64,000 bases of DNA from Coemansia sp. RSA 1200 (GCA_027578915.1 JANBTT010000005.1:1-64000); one strand, 5' to 3'; shown: positions 10,353 to 21,100, counted from the first letter of the stretch. Translations and numbers: made by a program. The notes: generated by a model from the sequence alone, not told the origin.

Positions 10353-11303
10353 ATGTTTCAACCCGCTGTTTACCGTACAAGTGCGGGATGCTCCACGCTT
10401 CGAGCACTATACGGAAAACAGGCTCTCCAGACTGCAGTTACACGCGGGCTGAAGAGCCCAGAGGCGCCTCGAGGGGTGCGCACCGAAGCAACCTATGCGA
10501 AGCTGCTGGACAAGGCGCTTGGATTCAAAGTGCGCGAGTTTGTCAAGGTAGATGAAAAGTATCTTGACGATCCGCTGTACCAGAAGGCGCCGCGCGTGGA
10601 AAAGACACATGGGGTCCGCGTGTGTCGTGTTGCGTTTCATACGTTCCAACTGGAGCGCATAGACTTTTATATGGACTTTGTGCTCAGGGCGGCGTACCAT
10701 ATGGGCATTCCCATCGCGGGGCCAGTCGCCATGCCTGTGACAGTGAGACGCTGGACTGTGCTCAAATCGCCCTTTGTGCACAAGTCGTCCATGGAGGTGT
10801 TTGAGCGCCGCACGCACAAGCGGGTTGTGGTTCTTTATGACGCGGAGATGGAGGTTGTGAGGAAGTGGTTGAGCTATATCAATGAGAACATTCCCGTCGG
10901 CATTGGCATGAAGTACTGGCTCACTGAGTATGAGACGCTCGGCATCTCTGAACAAATTGAAAAGGCGCTCAAAGCGGGTGAGGCAGCCAACGTCGACCCC
11001 GACATGGTCAAGGACACGAAGTATGCACAGCGGATGGCCAGACGTGGTCGCAAGCTCTTGTGGACCACCTACAAGGATCTACCGACGTTCAGCCGGTCGA
11101 ATGTCGAGAGCATTGCTATGAGCGTTGTTGAGAAGCTTCGGGCTGATCCCGCTGCCAACATCCGCGATGTCACGCGCAGCATCCTGTCTAGGCCAAAGAA
11201 GCTGACATCCGATCAGCAGCCAAAGGAGCAAAAAGGCCCTGACTCCAAAGACGAAAAGACCAAGAATGACAAGTCTGAAGCTACCACAAAAACAAAGAAA
11301 TAA
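10353..11303 (+). CDS. RSM10: Mitochondrial small ribosomal subunit protein uS10m (Rsm10-like)
   Basis: A 316-residue protein starting at the first in-frame ATG (10353). The N-terminus (MFQPAVYRTSAGC...) is rich in Arg, Ser and Ala and lacks acidic residues, as in a mitochondrial presequence. The central region carries the uS10 fold: VCRVAFHTFQLERIDFYMDF, GIPIAGPVAMPVTVRRWTVL and KSPFVHKSSMEVFERRTHKR are diagnostic of S10 proteins. A C-terminal extension of about 100 residues ends in a lysine-rich, low-complexity tail, as is common in fungal mitoribosomal proteins. It acts in the head of the mitochondrial 28-37S subunit. The gene is divergent from MAK21 and convergent with the mitochondrial carrier downstream (175 bases between stops). 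Confidence 0.9.
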   Translation: MFQPAVYRTSAGCSTLRALYGKQALQTAVTRGLKSPEAPRGVRTEATYAKLLDKALGFKVREFVKVDEKYLDDPLYQKAPRVEKTHGVRVCRVAFHTFQLERIDFYMDFVLRAAYHMGIPIAGPVAMPVTVRRWTVLKSPFVHKSSMEVFERRTHKRVVVLYDAEMEVVRKWLSYINENIPVGIGMKYWLTEYETLGISEQIEKALKAGEAANVDPDMVKDTKYAQRMARRGRKLLWTTYKDLPTFSRSNVESIAMSVVEKLRADPAANIRDVTRSILSRPKKLTSDQQPKEQKGPDSKDEKTKNDKSEATTKTKK

Positions 11304-11477
11304 CTTCAAGGTTTTCCTTTTAATTGCTTTCAGTAATACAGCAAGATTTCCTGTTTACGAACATGTGTAAGTGCTAGTGTGAGAATAATAAGCTAAATAA
11401 ACTATTGCAACAACAACCACATATCTAGATTTTGCCATGCATTACTAAACAATTTTATGGCGTCAAGAATACTGGCT

Positions 11478-12407
11478 CTACACCCTTGCGGATGCTTCTG
11501 CCGCACTCTTCTTTTGCGTGTTTGCTCGAACAACCCATTCATACAATGTGAAGACAAGGGATGCCTGGATGCCCTTCCGCAACACACGCAGCGAGATCCC
11601 ACGGAAGAACCCAACAAAGGACTCTTCGCGAAGGATCTTTGCAAACGACTGGAGCACTGTGGGGTACTCTATCGGTCGCAGCTGCATCCGCGTCTTGACC
11701 AGATCAAACGGCTGTGTCAAGTACGAGGCCGACAGCCCAGCGAGGACGCCGGCGACCATGGTAATTGTAGTTTCTGCCAGATCGACGCTCCGTTTAAGTG
11801 CAAAATCCCGTTCTTTTGACTTTATTGCTTCGTACATGAGCATATATAGCCCTGCATACGGCGCATCTCGGATGGCTGTGGGCACAGCGCCAACAAAGAA
11901 TCCGCGCAACCCGCCGCTGCGCCAGATCTCCTTTGCTGCACCCATGATCCCTGCATACTTGTACAGACTGCTTTCGCAGTGCACCTTGAGCAGCGTGCCT
12001 GGCATCAGGAGAAAGCCAGCCATTGCTCTTGACGATGCTCCCACGGCCATGTTGCTCATGGAGCTGAGCTTTGTGCGTGGAATATTGCCCGATATCCGAT
12101 TCTCCATTGCTAGGCACATGTTCTTTGTGTGGTTGAGGAAGTAAAAATACAGCGAGGTGCCTGGTGCATTCCTTAAGAGCGATGGCACTGTGCCGCGCCA
12201 GAGCCCAAGCACGCCTTCTGTTGTTATCACTGAACGGATCGCCTTGACAACAGGGTTCTTTGTCGGGGACGTGGCAGACTGCGCATGGCTCTGTTGTATT
12301 CTGGTCTTTAGCAGGTCGAATGGTTGTAGAAGCACGCAGGACGTCACGCCAGAGAGCGCTCCAGCCCCCAGGTGCATAGCAGAACCGGCCTTTTTATCGC
12401 CGGCCAT
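11478..12407 (-). CDS. HEM25: Mitochondrial glycine carrier, SLC25A38/Hem25 family
   Basis: A 309-residue mitochondrial carrier with three tandem repeats and six transmembrane helices. The repeat signatures are LQPFDLLKTRIQ (repeat 1), LMPGTLLKVHCES (repeat 2, with the degenerate form typical of SLC25A38) and TQPFDLVKTRMQL (repeat 3). GLWRGTVPSLLRNAPG and GFFVGAVPTAIRDAPYAG match the subgroup that imports glycine for 5-aminolevulinate and heme synthesis in the inner membrane. The start is the ATG at 12407 (MAGDKKAG), because the upstream in-frame sequence has no ATG and is pyrimidine-rich leader. Length is normal for the family. Subgroup assignment rests on the altered second repeat; another SLC25 member is possible but less likely. 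Confidence 0.87.
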   Translation of the reverse strand: MAGDKKAGSAMHLGAGALSGVTSCVLLQPFDLLKTRIQQSHAQSATSPTKNPVVKAIRSVITTEGVLGLWRGTVPSLLRNAPGTSLYFYFLNHTKNMCLAMENRISGNIPRTKLSSMSNMAVGASSRAMAGFLLMPGTLLKVHCESSLYKYAGIMGAAKEIWRSGGLRGFFVGAVPTAIRDAPYAGLYMLMYEAIKSKERDFALKRSVDLAETTITMVAGVLAGLSASYLTQPFDLVKTRMQLRPIEYPTVLQSFAKILREESFVGFFRGISLRVLRKGIQASLVFTLYEWVVRANTQKKSAAEASARV

Positions 12408-12949
12408 TAGCGATAGATATACAAAAGCTGTATGTGCAAGTACTAATAGAGAGGAAAGAAAAAGAAAGAGAAAAAGCAGCAAACTGGGGAATGAAAAGAA
12501 AAGAGAAAGAAGAGAACCGTGTTGGCCTTGCTAATAAAGCGCGAATAACAACCGACTTTCCAACTGCTCGATTTTAAGCGCTCATGTTTCACCTCTATCA
12601 ATTGGGGAAAGCACATCCTCCCCGCTGCTTGTTTGCTCAATTCGCTCTTAATCCATTAAGAGGCAAGCTTGTAAATAAATAAACAAAGCGATTGTTGCCA
12701 AGAAATGGCGGCTCGTTTCCAGCCACTTCAAAGCCTTGAGCTCTTTTTAAAACGCAGCAAAATACTTTGTTGATTTCGTGGAAAAGCCAAACGAAAGAAA
12801 CCACTCTTTTGGCTGCTGTTGTTTTCTTTACCTTTACTTTTCACCTTCCTTTTCTCAATTTCCCTCAGCTCCCCCTTTCTTGTCCTTTTTTCCTTTCCTT
12901 TTGTCTCTATAACACCAATCCACATAAAAAGCCTTGTCTTGCCAGCAAA
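12408..12949. promoter_or_regulatory. Divergent promoter, Hem25 carrier / TVP23
   Basis: Between divergent ATGs. The right part is strongly CT-rich on the plus strand and the left part is CT-rich on the minus strand, so each gene has a pyrimidine-rich leader. An ATAAAA element lies about 25 bases before the TVP23 ATG. No gene is seen. Confidence 0.5.
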
Positions 12950-13582
12950 ATGAACTACCAATCCACACCTGATGGAACGGTTGTAGATGTGGACCAGCCA
13001 CAGTCGCAGCAGAACATGTTCCAAGCATCGAGCCATCCAGTGGCACTTTTGTTCCTAATTCTGTTTAAAAGTGGAGCACTTGCCATTTATCTGCTGGGGA
13101 ACTTTTTCACAGACAACTTTATCATTCTGTTTGTGCTATGCGTGATTATCCTGGCGGTGGACTTTTGGACGGTCAAGAATATTTCGGGTCGGCTTCTTGT
13201 TGGGCTGCGGTGGTGGAACGAGGTGCGCGAGGACGGCACCAACGAGTGGATATTCGAAAGCCGTGATCTGTCGATTCCCGTCAACACCAGTGACTCGAGG
13301 ATCTTCTGGACCGTGCTCTACGCAACGCCGGCGGTCTGGTCTCTGCTCGCGATCGTTGCGTTCTTCAGTCTGCGGTTTCAGTGGCTTCTTATTGTAATTA
13401 TCTCTGTGCTTCTCAGCGGCGCCAACCTCATTGGATATCAGAGATGCGACAAGGACCAGAAGAAGAGATGGAACCAGCTGGCCAGCGGGTCGTCCAGCAC
13501 ACTCGTTTCGGGCATGATGTCGGGACTGATGAACAACGCCATTACAAGCGGTGTTGTTGGAAGGTTCTTTGGCCGTGGATGA
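12950..13582 (+). CDS. TVP23: Golgi membrane protein TVP23 (FAM18 family)
   Basis: A 210-residue protein with about four membrane helices. The family core is clear: HPVALLFLILFKSGALAIYL, then FVLCVIILAVDFWTVKNISG, RLLVGLRWWNEVREDGTNEW and NTSDSRIFWTVLYATPAVW. Tvp23/TVP23B proteins reside in late Golgi and endosomal membranes and influence vesicle traffic. The extreme C-terminus (NNAITSGVVGRFFGRG) is also conserved in the family. The start is ATG 12950, since upstream in-frame sequence is a CT-rich leader. The gene converges with the Mim1 gene (155 bases between stops). Confidence 0.93.
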   Translation: MNYQSTPDGTVVDVDQPQSQQNMFQASSHPVALLFLILFKSGALAIYLLGNFFTDNFIILFVLCVIILAVDFWTVKNISGRLLVGLRWWNEVREDGTNEWIFESRDLSIPVNTSDSRIFWTVLYATPAVWSLLAIVAFFSLRFQWLLIVIISVLLSGANLIGYQRCDKDQKKRWNQLASGSSSTLVSGMMSGLMNNAITSGVVGRFFGRG

Positions 13583-13736
13583 TAATATGTGAAAAGAGCT
13601 CTTTATACAAACAAGACAATATATCTTCATTTTTCTACGCACTCTTTGGTCCGTATGATGGAAACCTCATCGTGTTTATGATACCAAAATTAGTAAATGC
13701 AACCAAGAGACTTTAACGAGACATGACCACTATTTC

Positions 13737-14210
13737 CTAATGCTTCTCAACAACTTCCGTTACTATCTGGGTGTCCTTGGGCTTTGGAAACGCCTGGCCG
13801 TTTCGTCCCGGTACAGATATCGGGCGGGCACCTCGCCACCCCCATCTATACAATAGCTCATTTGCAAATATCTCTCCTATTCCTGCCATAACTCCAGTGA
13901 CAAAGGGCAGTGCCATGTAGGTCGCTACAAATCCGAGAACACGGCCCCAATTGGGCACTTTTAGCATCCAGTTCTTGTGCTTGGGAGCTATATCTGTCGC
14001 TTTTACTTTGTCCTTGAGTGCTATCGGTGGTAGTATCGGACTAACTGCTTCGTCTATCATTCCAGCCGCTGCATCAGTCTGTCTTTTGCTTTCTGCTACA
14101 TATGCTTCAATGTCCGCTTGTTTCGTGTCCCGATCCGAATATCTGTCCTCGGAAGATTGTGGAGGCGACGATACATTATCCAATGTCGGCGCATACTGCT
14201 GTTGAGACAT
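13737..14210 (-). CDS. MIM1: Mitochondrial outer membrane insertase component Mim1/Tom13-like
   Basis: A 157-residue protein with a long hydrophilic N-terminal half and one predicted transmembrane helix. The helix region ALPFVTGVMAGIGEIFANEL, followed by LYRWGWRG, resembles the single conserved block of yeast Mim1, including the small-residue (G-x-x-x-G type) face thought to drive oligomerisation. Mim1 with Mim2 inserts helical proteins into the mitochondrial outer membrane and assists TOM assembly. The family is fungus-specific. The rest of the protein is poorly conserved and the C-terminus (VTEVVEKH) is unremarkable. The match covers only about 30 residues, so the call is good but not certain. 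Confidence 0.75.
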   Translation of the reverse strand: MSQQQYAPTLDNVSSPPQSSEDRYSDRDTKQADIEAYVAESKRQTDAAAGMIDEAVSPILPPIALKDKVKATDIAPKHKNWMLKVPNWGRVLGFVATYMALPFVTGVMAGIGEIFANELLYRWGWRGARPISVPGRNGQAFPKPKDTQIVTEVVEKH

Positions 14211-14737
14211 GTTCCTCTCTTTTCTGTAAATAGATAAATAAACGTCTGAACTCCCCTGTCAAACCAACATGTAGTCAAGATGCGCAATAACAAAGCAATA
14301 AGAGCAAACTTGATAAACGTTGCTTTAATACACATTCGACGATGCTTGTGATAATAATTTTTTTTTTTTTGCAAGAAATTTCAAAGCGCAATCCGGACGG
14401 AAGGGTTTTGGGTTTATTGCTTTAGATCGCATGACAAAGTGACCCAAATCGCAACAAGGAACTGAAATAGTAATATATGACCTCAATACAAACAAAGACT
14501 GGTGCTCAAAATAGAAGGTCTTTGTACGAGCTGGTACTTTTAAATAATTACCGTTATATTATAATGGCTAAAAGTTATCTTGCGAACCAAGTGCAACAAG
14601 AGTGCTTGAAAACATTAAACACATGGAATAATAAATGTTTATTCGGCTAGAAATAGGGTTTCAAGGGGGGAGGTAAAGCAAAAAAAGCAGCAAGAAAGTA
14701 GTGTATTGGAACCATATCCTCACATACAGACTGTGTT
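14211..14737. promoter_or_regulatory. Intergenic; upstream of Mim1, 3' flank of p24 gene
   Basis: AT-rich sequence with a T run around 14358-14371. I see no gene, RNA gene or repeat of note. It must contain the Mim1 promoter, read on the minus strand. Confidence 0.5.
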
Positions 14738-15385
14738 TTAAATAAGCTTCTTTTGCTGGAAGAACCGGCGAAGATACACGACCTCGTAGGCTGCAACAAC
14801 AACGAGGAAACCAATAGAAAAGAAGCTGAATGTCTTGACCTTTGAGTTCATCTTCTCGTTAGAGTCTCTCAACGTGCCTTCGCGCTGCTTCAAATACTGG
14901 AGCTCGTCCTGGATATCGTCCAAGGACATTGACAGACGTCTTAGCTCGACCTCCATGGGCTTCAGCTTCAGCTCGTTCTGTACCTTGTGGAGATCCTCAG
15001 CCATAGCGCCGGACTCCATCTTGAACTGGATCGTCAGCGTCCTCCCGTCCTGGGAATACCCCTGGTCAAGCGCGTTCTGGAAGCACACAATCACGTTGGC
15101 GTGTGCTTGTGTGTCGAATCTAAGCACAACCTCATCCAGATTCTTACGTGCGCCATATTGATTCAAATTCGGGCTGTCGTCGTGGATTTCCATGTTGATT
15201 GTCTGGCCAGGGAAGCCAGGGAGAACCTTGGCTGTCATTTTGACGTGCGTTCCCATCGGAAGCCACTGCGAGAGACACCGTCTTGCTCCGTTAACATCTG
15301 GCATTGCTGCCAAATCAAATTCCAAGCAGCTGACAAGGCTGGCAAGCAGAAATGCGATTGCCGAAAAAACGTAAAAGCCCTTCAT
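14738..15385 (-). CDS. ERV25: p24 family cargo receptor of COPII/COPI vesicles (Erv25-like)
   Basis: A 215-residue type I membrane protein. It has a signal peptide (MKGFYVFSAIAFLLASLVSC), a GOLD domain with two cysteines (RRCLSQWLP and NVIVCFQNAL), a coiled-coil stretch (about 135-175) and one transmembrane helix (about 183-203). The short cytosolic tail LRRFFQQKKLI carries aromatic and dilysine-type signals for COPII and COPI. These are the elements of p24/EMP24/GP25L proteins, which cycle between ER and Golgi as hetero-oligomers. The tail and the ELRRLSMSLDDIQDELQYLK heptads favour the delta (Erv25) group. Start and length are normal. Confidence 0.9.
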   Translation of the reverse strand: MKGFYVFSAIAFLLASLVSCLEFDLAAMPDVNGARRCLSQWLPMGTHVKMTAKVLPGFPGQTINMEIHDDSPNLNQYGARKNLDEVVLRFDTQAHANVIVCFQNALDQGYSQDGRTLTIQFKMESGAMAEDLHKVQNELKLKPMEVELRRLSMSLDDIQDELQYLKQREGTLRDSNEKMNSKVKTFSFFSIGFLVVVAAYEVVYLRRFFQQKKLI

Positions 15386-16329
15386 CCTATGTATGCTTCC
15401 AATTCACTTTTCTTTCTCGAGGTCGGTTTAGTGATTGGGCAATACTGTGGTAAGAAGACAAGGAAGAGAAAAAGGAACCAAATATAATAGATGAGCGGAT
15501 AAAGAACAAACACAAACTAGCTGATTGAGCCCAATCAATCAAAGTGAACAAGAAAGGAGAAGAAGAGCAATGTGAACGACGAATGGTGGTGGTCGCTGTG
15601 CGTCTTTTCCATGCTGTTTTAACCAGGCAGAAAAGTGGGAACCGCAGATTTGGCATCGTTTAATTGGCTGCTGACAATATCTATGCTTTTTCTCTTAGTC
15701 ATGTGATTTGTCCCATACACTGCAACCTGGGTGTGTCTGGCATAGGGAACATATAAATTCAGGTGATTATGCGCCAGGCCCAATTGGGCCAGCCCTTTTT
15801 CTTGTTTCCCCATCTTTGCGCAGGGGTTTTACGTGTGTCATTGAAGTTCCGACTGAGGCCACGTGATTGCTGAATGCAAACTAAATAATAACCCCTTCCA
15901 CCCCTGGCGCTTGTTCGCCTTGGGGGTGGAAATTTTTGGAAGTCCTTTTTTGGGGCTGCAACACTAAGAAATAATAAAAAGATATTCAAACGCTAAATGT
16001 CGCCCTCTGTTATAACGCAGATAGCGTAAGAAAACAGCGCTGGCGAGGCTAGAACATGTTACGTTTGCACATTGAAAGGCTAAAGTTTTTTAATAAAGAA
16101 CGCAAAGATTGAAATTGAAAGAGAATAGAAAAGCGAAAGGAACCGTTATCAAACGAGAAAGCGAAGAGAGAAACCAAAGAAAAGCACATAGCCAAGAGAA
16201 AAAAGAAAGATAGAAAGAAGGTTGTCGGGTTTTCGTACAGAGTTGAAGAAAGAAATAAAGAGACAAACAAGGTTTGAAACTTTTACACGATATTAAACAA
16301 GAGAGAGAAGCGACGGTTAGCGAGACAGA
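15386..16329. promoter_or_regulatory. Intergenic; upstream of p24 gene, 3' flank of HMG gene
   Basis: No gene seen. It contains a perfect 14-base palindrome at 15777-15790 and an imperfect inverted repeat around 15898-15929 (CCACCCC against GGGGGTGG). The right third is purine-rich on the plus strand. The p24 promoter should lie in the left part. Confidence 0.5.
15777..15790. repeat. 14-bp perfect palindrome
   Basis: GGCCCAATTGGGCC, centred about 400 bases upstream of the p24 start. It is a candidate binding site for a dimeric protein. No known factor is assigned. Confidence 0.6.
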
Positions 16330-18042
16330 TCAATGGTGGGCATTTGAAGACGAGGCAGGGTATGTGGGAGGAGGAGGCATCTGCCTTGAAGGCATGTGTG
16401 GGCGCGATGATGAGTGCCGGGTGTCGCTGATCTGGCTGTGGAAGTACGACGGGGAGGAGATGGCGCACACGCGGCGCGGCTGCGAATCCAGATAGGCCAC
16501 TGGCCGCTTGGCGTACTGGCTTGACTGGGTCGGTGGAGCGTAGTGCAGGGGAGACGGCTGCCTGTTATTTGGGTGGTAGTCGTACATCGGCTGCTGGCGC
16601 GGCTGTTGCTGCTGGGGCACAGGCAGCATCGATTGCTGCCGCTTGTGTCCGTAGGCGGAGGCGCGAGGCGGGAAGGCATCGCCAAAGGATGTGCGGCGGG
16701 GAGACAGAGACATTTGCTGGTACATTGCTGTTGGCACGCGCGATGCCAGCGAAGTGGCAGAGTCGGCCAGACTCAGCAGCGATGCACACGAAGGCAGCGA
16801 GATCCCACTGCCATTGCTTCCAGCGGAAACGGATGAAATGTCGCAAATGCCCGCAGACGGAATCTCCTTGATGCTCGCCAGGCTGGTACCAGCATGGATT
16901 GGCGACGATGAGCCCGACGAAAGAGAGTGAGAGCGCGGCGAAGTATAGAATGCGCGTGGGCGCTTGTTTGCACGAGCATGCACCAGGGTTTCGTGGCTGC
17001 TGTCAATGCTGAGCGGCTCGGGAGGAGAGTTGGGGGCCGACTGGTACCCTCCCTCATTGAGTCTGCGCTTCTTGTCGAGTGCCGCGGAGGCAGGCGACAG
17101 CGCAATGATGGGGATGTCGCTAATGTCCTTGGGGCTGGAGGAGCGCTTGCCGCTTCTTGAAGGGACGACAGCACCCGTCTTGGCTGCAGACGCCATGACC
17201 GATGCGAGGGCGGATAGCGCTTCCCTGGACGGCTCCAGTGTCGACGTTGTGCACAGACGCTCAAAGTTGCGCTTCTCTTTGTTGTACGACTGGCGGTAGC
17301 GCAGCTTGACGCTTTCGGGCTCGCTGCGCCACATCAGCCCGCATGCACGCGATACGTCTTTCTGGTTCATTGTGGCAAACTGGGCAGCCAGTTTCTTCTT
17401 CATCTCGGTGCGGTAACGGATGAAAGTGTTAGTTGGCTGGATGCGCTTGATCACATCCTTGTCGCTTGCGCCGCCAGAGATACGCTCAACCTCTATGGCT
17501 TGCTCGCTTAAAAACAGCGCCTTTGCCTGCTGCTGCTTGCGTCGGTAGAACTCCTTGACCTCGTCGGTCTCGTTCTTCCAGTTTTCGGCGCACATCTTGC
17601 TGATCTGCGTCTGCTTGAGCTCAGGGTACCTTTGCACAAGCTCGCGCAGCTTGTCGGAGCGGTAGAGGATGAAGCTGTTGGGAGGGCGGGATGTCAGGAC
17701 CTTGCGGCGACGGTTTGCATCGGCGGCAGCGCTGGCGGCGGCGGCAGCAGCATCCGCAGCAGCAGAGGGGAGAACGGTGGCCAGCGAGGATGGCATGATA
17801 GGCGTTGTGCGGCCGGATGCAATTGAGCCTTCCGACAAGATGCTGTCAACAGATGATACTGCCAGATCAGGCGTGGTGATAGGCGAGCAGTGCTCCTCGG
17901 TTGTGCCAAAGCTGGCAACTGACGATGAGCGAGAGTAAACGGTACTCCCGGAGACTAGAGTGTGGTGAGAGGCATCAGGGATGACAGCTGACTTTGCTGT
18001 GGATGAAGAGTCAAACGAAACTATGCTTGCAAGGCTTGCCAT
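16330..18042 (-). CDS. Tandem HMG-box (MATA_HMG-like) transcription factor
   Basis: A 570-residue protein from the first in-frame ATG (18042, MASLASIVSFDSS). It carries two adjacent HMG boxes. Box 1 (about 117-180: RPPNSFILYRSDKLRELVQ ... ISKMCAENWKNE) is a canonical sequence-specific MATA/Ste11-type box. Box 2 (about 198-262: QPTNTFIRYRTEMKKKLAAQ ... SRACGLMWRSEPESVKLRYR) is more divergent. The rest is Ser/Pro/Gln-rich with basic stretches (RSGKRSSSPK, KKRRLNEGG) and is probably disordered regulatory sequence. Fungal proteins of this kind govern mating, morphogenesis or nutrient responses; which applies here is unknown. The leader is strongly CT-rich and the upstream intergenic region is 6.8 kb, suggesting complex control. 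Confidence 0.85.
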   Translation of the reverse strand: MASLASIVSFDSSSTAKSAVIPDASHHTLVSGSTVYSRSSSVASFGTTEEHCSPITTPDLAVSSVDSILSEGSIASGRTTPIMPSSLATVLPSAAADAAAAAASAAADANRRRKVLTSRPPNSFILYRSDKLRELVQRYPELKQTQISKMCAENWKNETDEVKEFYRRKQQQAKALFLSEQAIEVERISGGASDKDVIKRIQPTNTFIRYRTEMKKKLAAQFATMNQKDVSRACGLMWRSEPESVKLRYRQSYNKEKRNFERLCTTSTLEPSREALSALASVMASAAKTGAVVPSRSGKRSSSPKDISDIPIIALSPASAALDKKRRLNEGGYQSAPNSPPEPLSIDSSHETLVHARANKRPRAFYTSPRSHSLSSGSSSPIHAGTSLASIKEIPSAGICDISSVSAGSNGSGISLPSCASLLSLADSATSLASRVPTAMYQQMSLSPRRTSFGDAFPPRASAYGHKRQQSMLPVPQQQQPRQQPMYDYHPNNRQPSPLHYAPPTQSSQYAKRPVAYLDSQPRRVCAISSPSYFHSQISDTRHSSSRPHMPSRQMPPPPTYPASSSNAHH

Positions 18043-18101
18043 TGTTGTGTGCTGTTGTGGTGGTGGTAGTGGTAAATGTTGTTGGATGGAGTGTGATATG
18101 G

Positions 18102-18116
18102 AAAAAAAAAAAAAAA
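18102..18116. repeat. Poly(A) tract (15 A) in the HMG gene leader
   Basis: An uninterrupted run of 15 A on the plus strand, about 60 bases upstream of the HMG ATG, hence poly(T)/poly(U) in the sense strand. It may exclude nucleosomes or be leader sequence. Confidence 0.7.
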
Positions 18117-21100
18117 GAGTATGGTTTGTTGCGGTGGTTGCTAGGATGTCGAATGTGTTGAAGAAAGAAGAGAAAATGACAAGGAACCGAGGATGGATGA
18201 TGGAATAATTGAAACTGTTGAAATCAAATAAATGGAACAAACAAGTGAAATGGCTTTAGTTAAAGAGATGGATGATGAGTGAATGTGTGCGGAAGGATCG
18301 GAATACAAATCAAGTGCTGAAATGCAATGAAAGAAGAGAAGTGGTTGAAAAGGTATGTAGGAAAAAGTGGATGTGAAAGATATGAAATGAGTGCTGGAGC
18401 TAGGGTGAGAGAAGAAAAAAGCGCTTCTTTTTTGCTTTTGATGTTCAAACAAAAGACAAATATAGAAGCAGCAAGAAAGGGTGAATATAAAATGATAAAT
18501 GCAAAAATGCTATTCTTAAAGTATAAAGGAGAACGTTTAGAAACGAATGCGAAAATAAAAGAAAAAAGTAAAATGGAAACGAGCTGAGAAATGGATGTAT
18601 AAATATATAAACGGAAAAACAGACTTGGCAACTCGCCGTGTCTGTTATTTGAGTGTATTTGGCAAAAAACCCAATAAAAGTAAAAAAATATAGATGTTGT
18701 GGTGCTTCCGCTTGCAAACAAGCAGACTCTGACGAATGCACTGTCTTTTGAAACGGAGAGTATGTAAGTATGCTTTTTTCTGTTTTTCTTTGGCGTAAAG
18801 GGAGACGGATTCTACCAGAGAAAGAGTTGCTTTTTTCGAATTCGCCCTAAATGGAAATTATGTGCAAGGCGTTATAACGGGATAAACTATATGTAAAGAT
18901 GGACAGGCAAGATCTCTACAAAGAAAGCAAACACTCGGTGCGTGCATCAAGCAGGTTTGCTTTTTTTTGATGCAATGGGGCAAAACTATCTGAAGCGAAG
19001 CGGAGAGATTTGCAGGCGCAGGCAGTATGCTCTCTCTCTCTGTCGTTGGCGCTTTGTAAAAAGAAGGGAAAGAGGAGGGAAAATAAACGGGCCAGGCAAG
19101 GGACCGCAAAGGATGGACAGGACCGAATGCCTGTTTGTCTGTTTCCGCCTGGGAGCCAATAGCAAAGCAGGATTTGCTGGTCTGAGTAAAAAACGATAGG
19201 CAGAACAGGCTGCAGCACGTCTGGCGTGTCTCGTGTTTGTACAATGGGGGAAATATGTCGCTCCTTTGTAAGTTGAAAGAGAAGGACAGGGGCAGAGATC
19301 AAAAATAGAAGAGCCTTACTCTAAAGAGAAGCGTTGTTGTTTCTGGGAACAAAAAACAAACAAACAAACAAATAGATGATGTCTCAACTGGACCTTTTTT
19401 GGCGCAGATTGTCAGGATGACCGAGCGGAGAAGAGTGGGGGAAAAAGGGGGAGTTTCTGCGATGCACAGTGGGCTGCTTTCTACAAAGCCGAGATGCGCC
19501 GATTGCCGCAAGATGCCTGCAACTCTTTCTGTAAACAAATAGCAGCACCTCTTGAGCGCGTGAACAAGCTCTTTATGTAAAAAGGAGAGAATGCTAGACC
19601 AAGTAAAAAACAAAGGAAAGGATGATAGGGTGCTGCGCGAATGTCTTTATTCTCTTTATGCTTGGACTTTGTCAAGAGAGCCCGACTGGTGATTCGTTGT
19701 GGAAAGGGAAGAAGCGAACTGGTGTGCTGCTTATCGGAAACGGCTCCCCAACTTTTGAAAAGCGAATGTTGTGAGATGTGGGCTTTTTTTGTTTGAACTT
19801 TCCTCTCACGCGTTGAGGTTGTACAGCTCAAAAGCAGATTTGCAGAGATCAAAAAGAAACACTGATGGAGGGTATGTTCAAATGAATTACAAAGCGTAAA
19901 TTATTAATATATTGCGAATAAAGTAGACCTTTGATAGACTTGGTGGAAAGAGCAATAGGCTTTTTTTGTGGAAAAGATGGCTGCCAGAGCGTAATGATAT
20001 TGCACAAAGACTGCTGCTACAGTGGTAGTTCCAGAGTCGGGAGTTTTCTGGTGAAGCTGGCAATAGAATATGCAGGAATGTATATAAAGAAATAGAAAGG
20101 AGGCAATAAGAGTCAGCACCGATCTTTCTGAAAAAGAATTTGAAGTATATGCAGCAACTGCTCCTGCATGCTCTTTAGAGGAAATACAAGGAACTAGCAG
20201 CCTGGGTGGCAAAAGAACGGGTTTAGAATTATAGGTAATATAGGCTGGAGCTGCTGATACAGTCAACTGGTATATTTGCCAAGGGCACTAATAATATAGT
20301 TTTTTGAGCTGGGAATGGTGAGGGGAGAGAGAAATCGAAAATACAGAGTCCCGCAATTCAAGAATTAATTCCAAACTAGCGGACAGAGTACCAAATAAAG
20401 GGCAGAGAAAACAGACTGGAGTAAAAGTAATAATAAGGATAATATGAATTTTACACGGCTATATGCGTATTTTGTGGTAACAATAAAAATAAAAATAGGA
20501 TAATATATAATATTACTTTACTGGACAAACGAAAGGAAATTCGAGAAAAATATCTCTAGATTAAACGGCAGACAGGAAAAAAAACTGACAATGTGGAACA
20601 AGGTGACGACCGTCTCTCCATATATATGTTGATGAAGAGAAACAGGGTGCTGAGCTCTATTGTGCAAAGTATTGCAAGCCATTGATTGCTGCTTGCTCAC
20701 TCTATCGAAAACTAAGATTTCAGGGGAACAGAAAAAGAAATAGAAAGGTCAGACGCCAGTGAACATATAGGACAGAAAATTTGGGGGGATGTCTGGGTGC
20801 GAGAATCGCGGAGCACAACCACACTCAATATCATTTCTTTGGCCCTTTTTGCTGCTAATGTCGCAACTGAGAAAACAGAGGTTCCGTTGAGCAAATGGAC
20901 ATGGACGCAGTGCACAGCCGGGGGAAATAACAATGGCAAGAAGCAAGGGCGATTTGTGGCAATATCGCCCATCCTCTCCATTGTTGCTCCCCCAGCTCTT
21001 CTCCATTTGCCCACACAAGCGCAGAATACATGTATCCGCTAAAGGGCGGAATGAGAAGCAGAAGAGACGAGGCTGCCCGAGCTGGCGTGTCTGAATCGGC

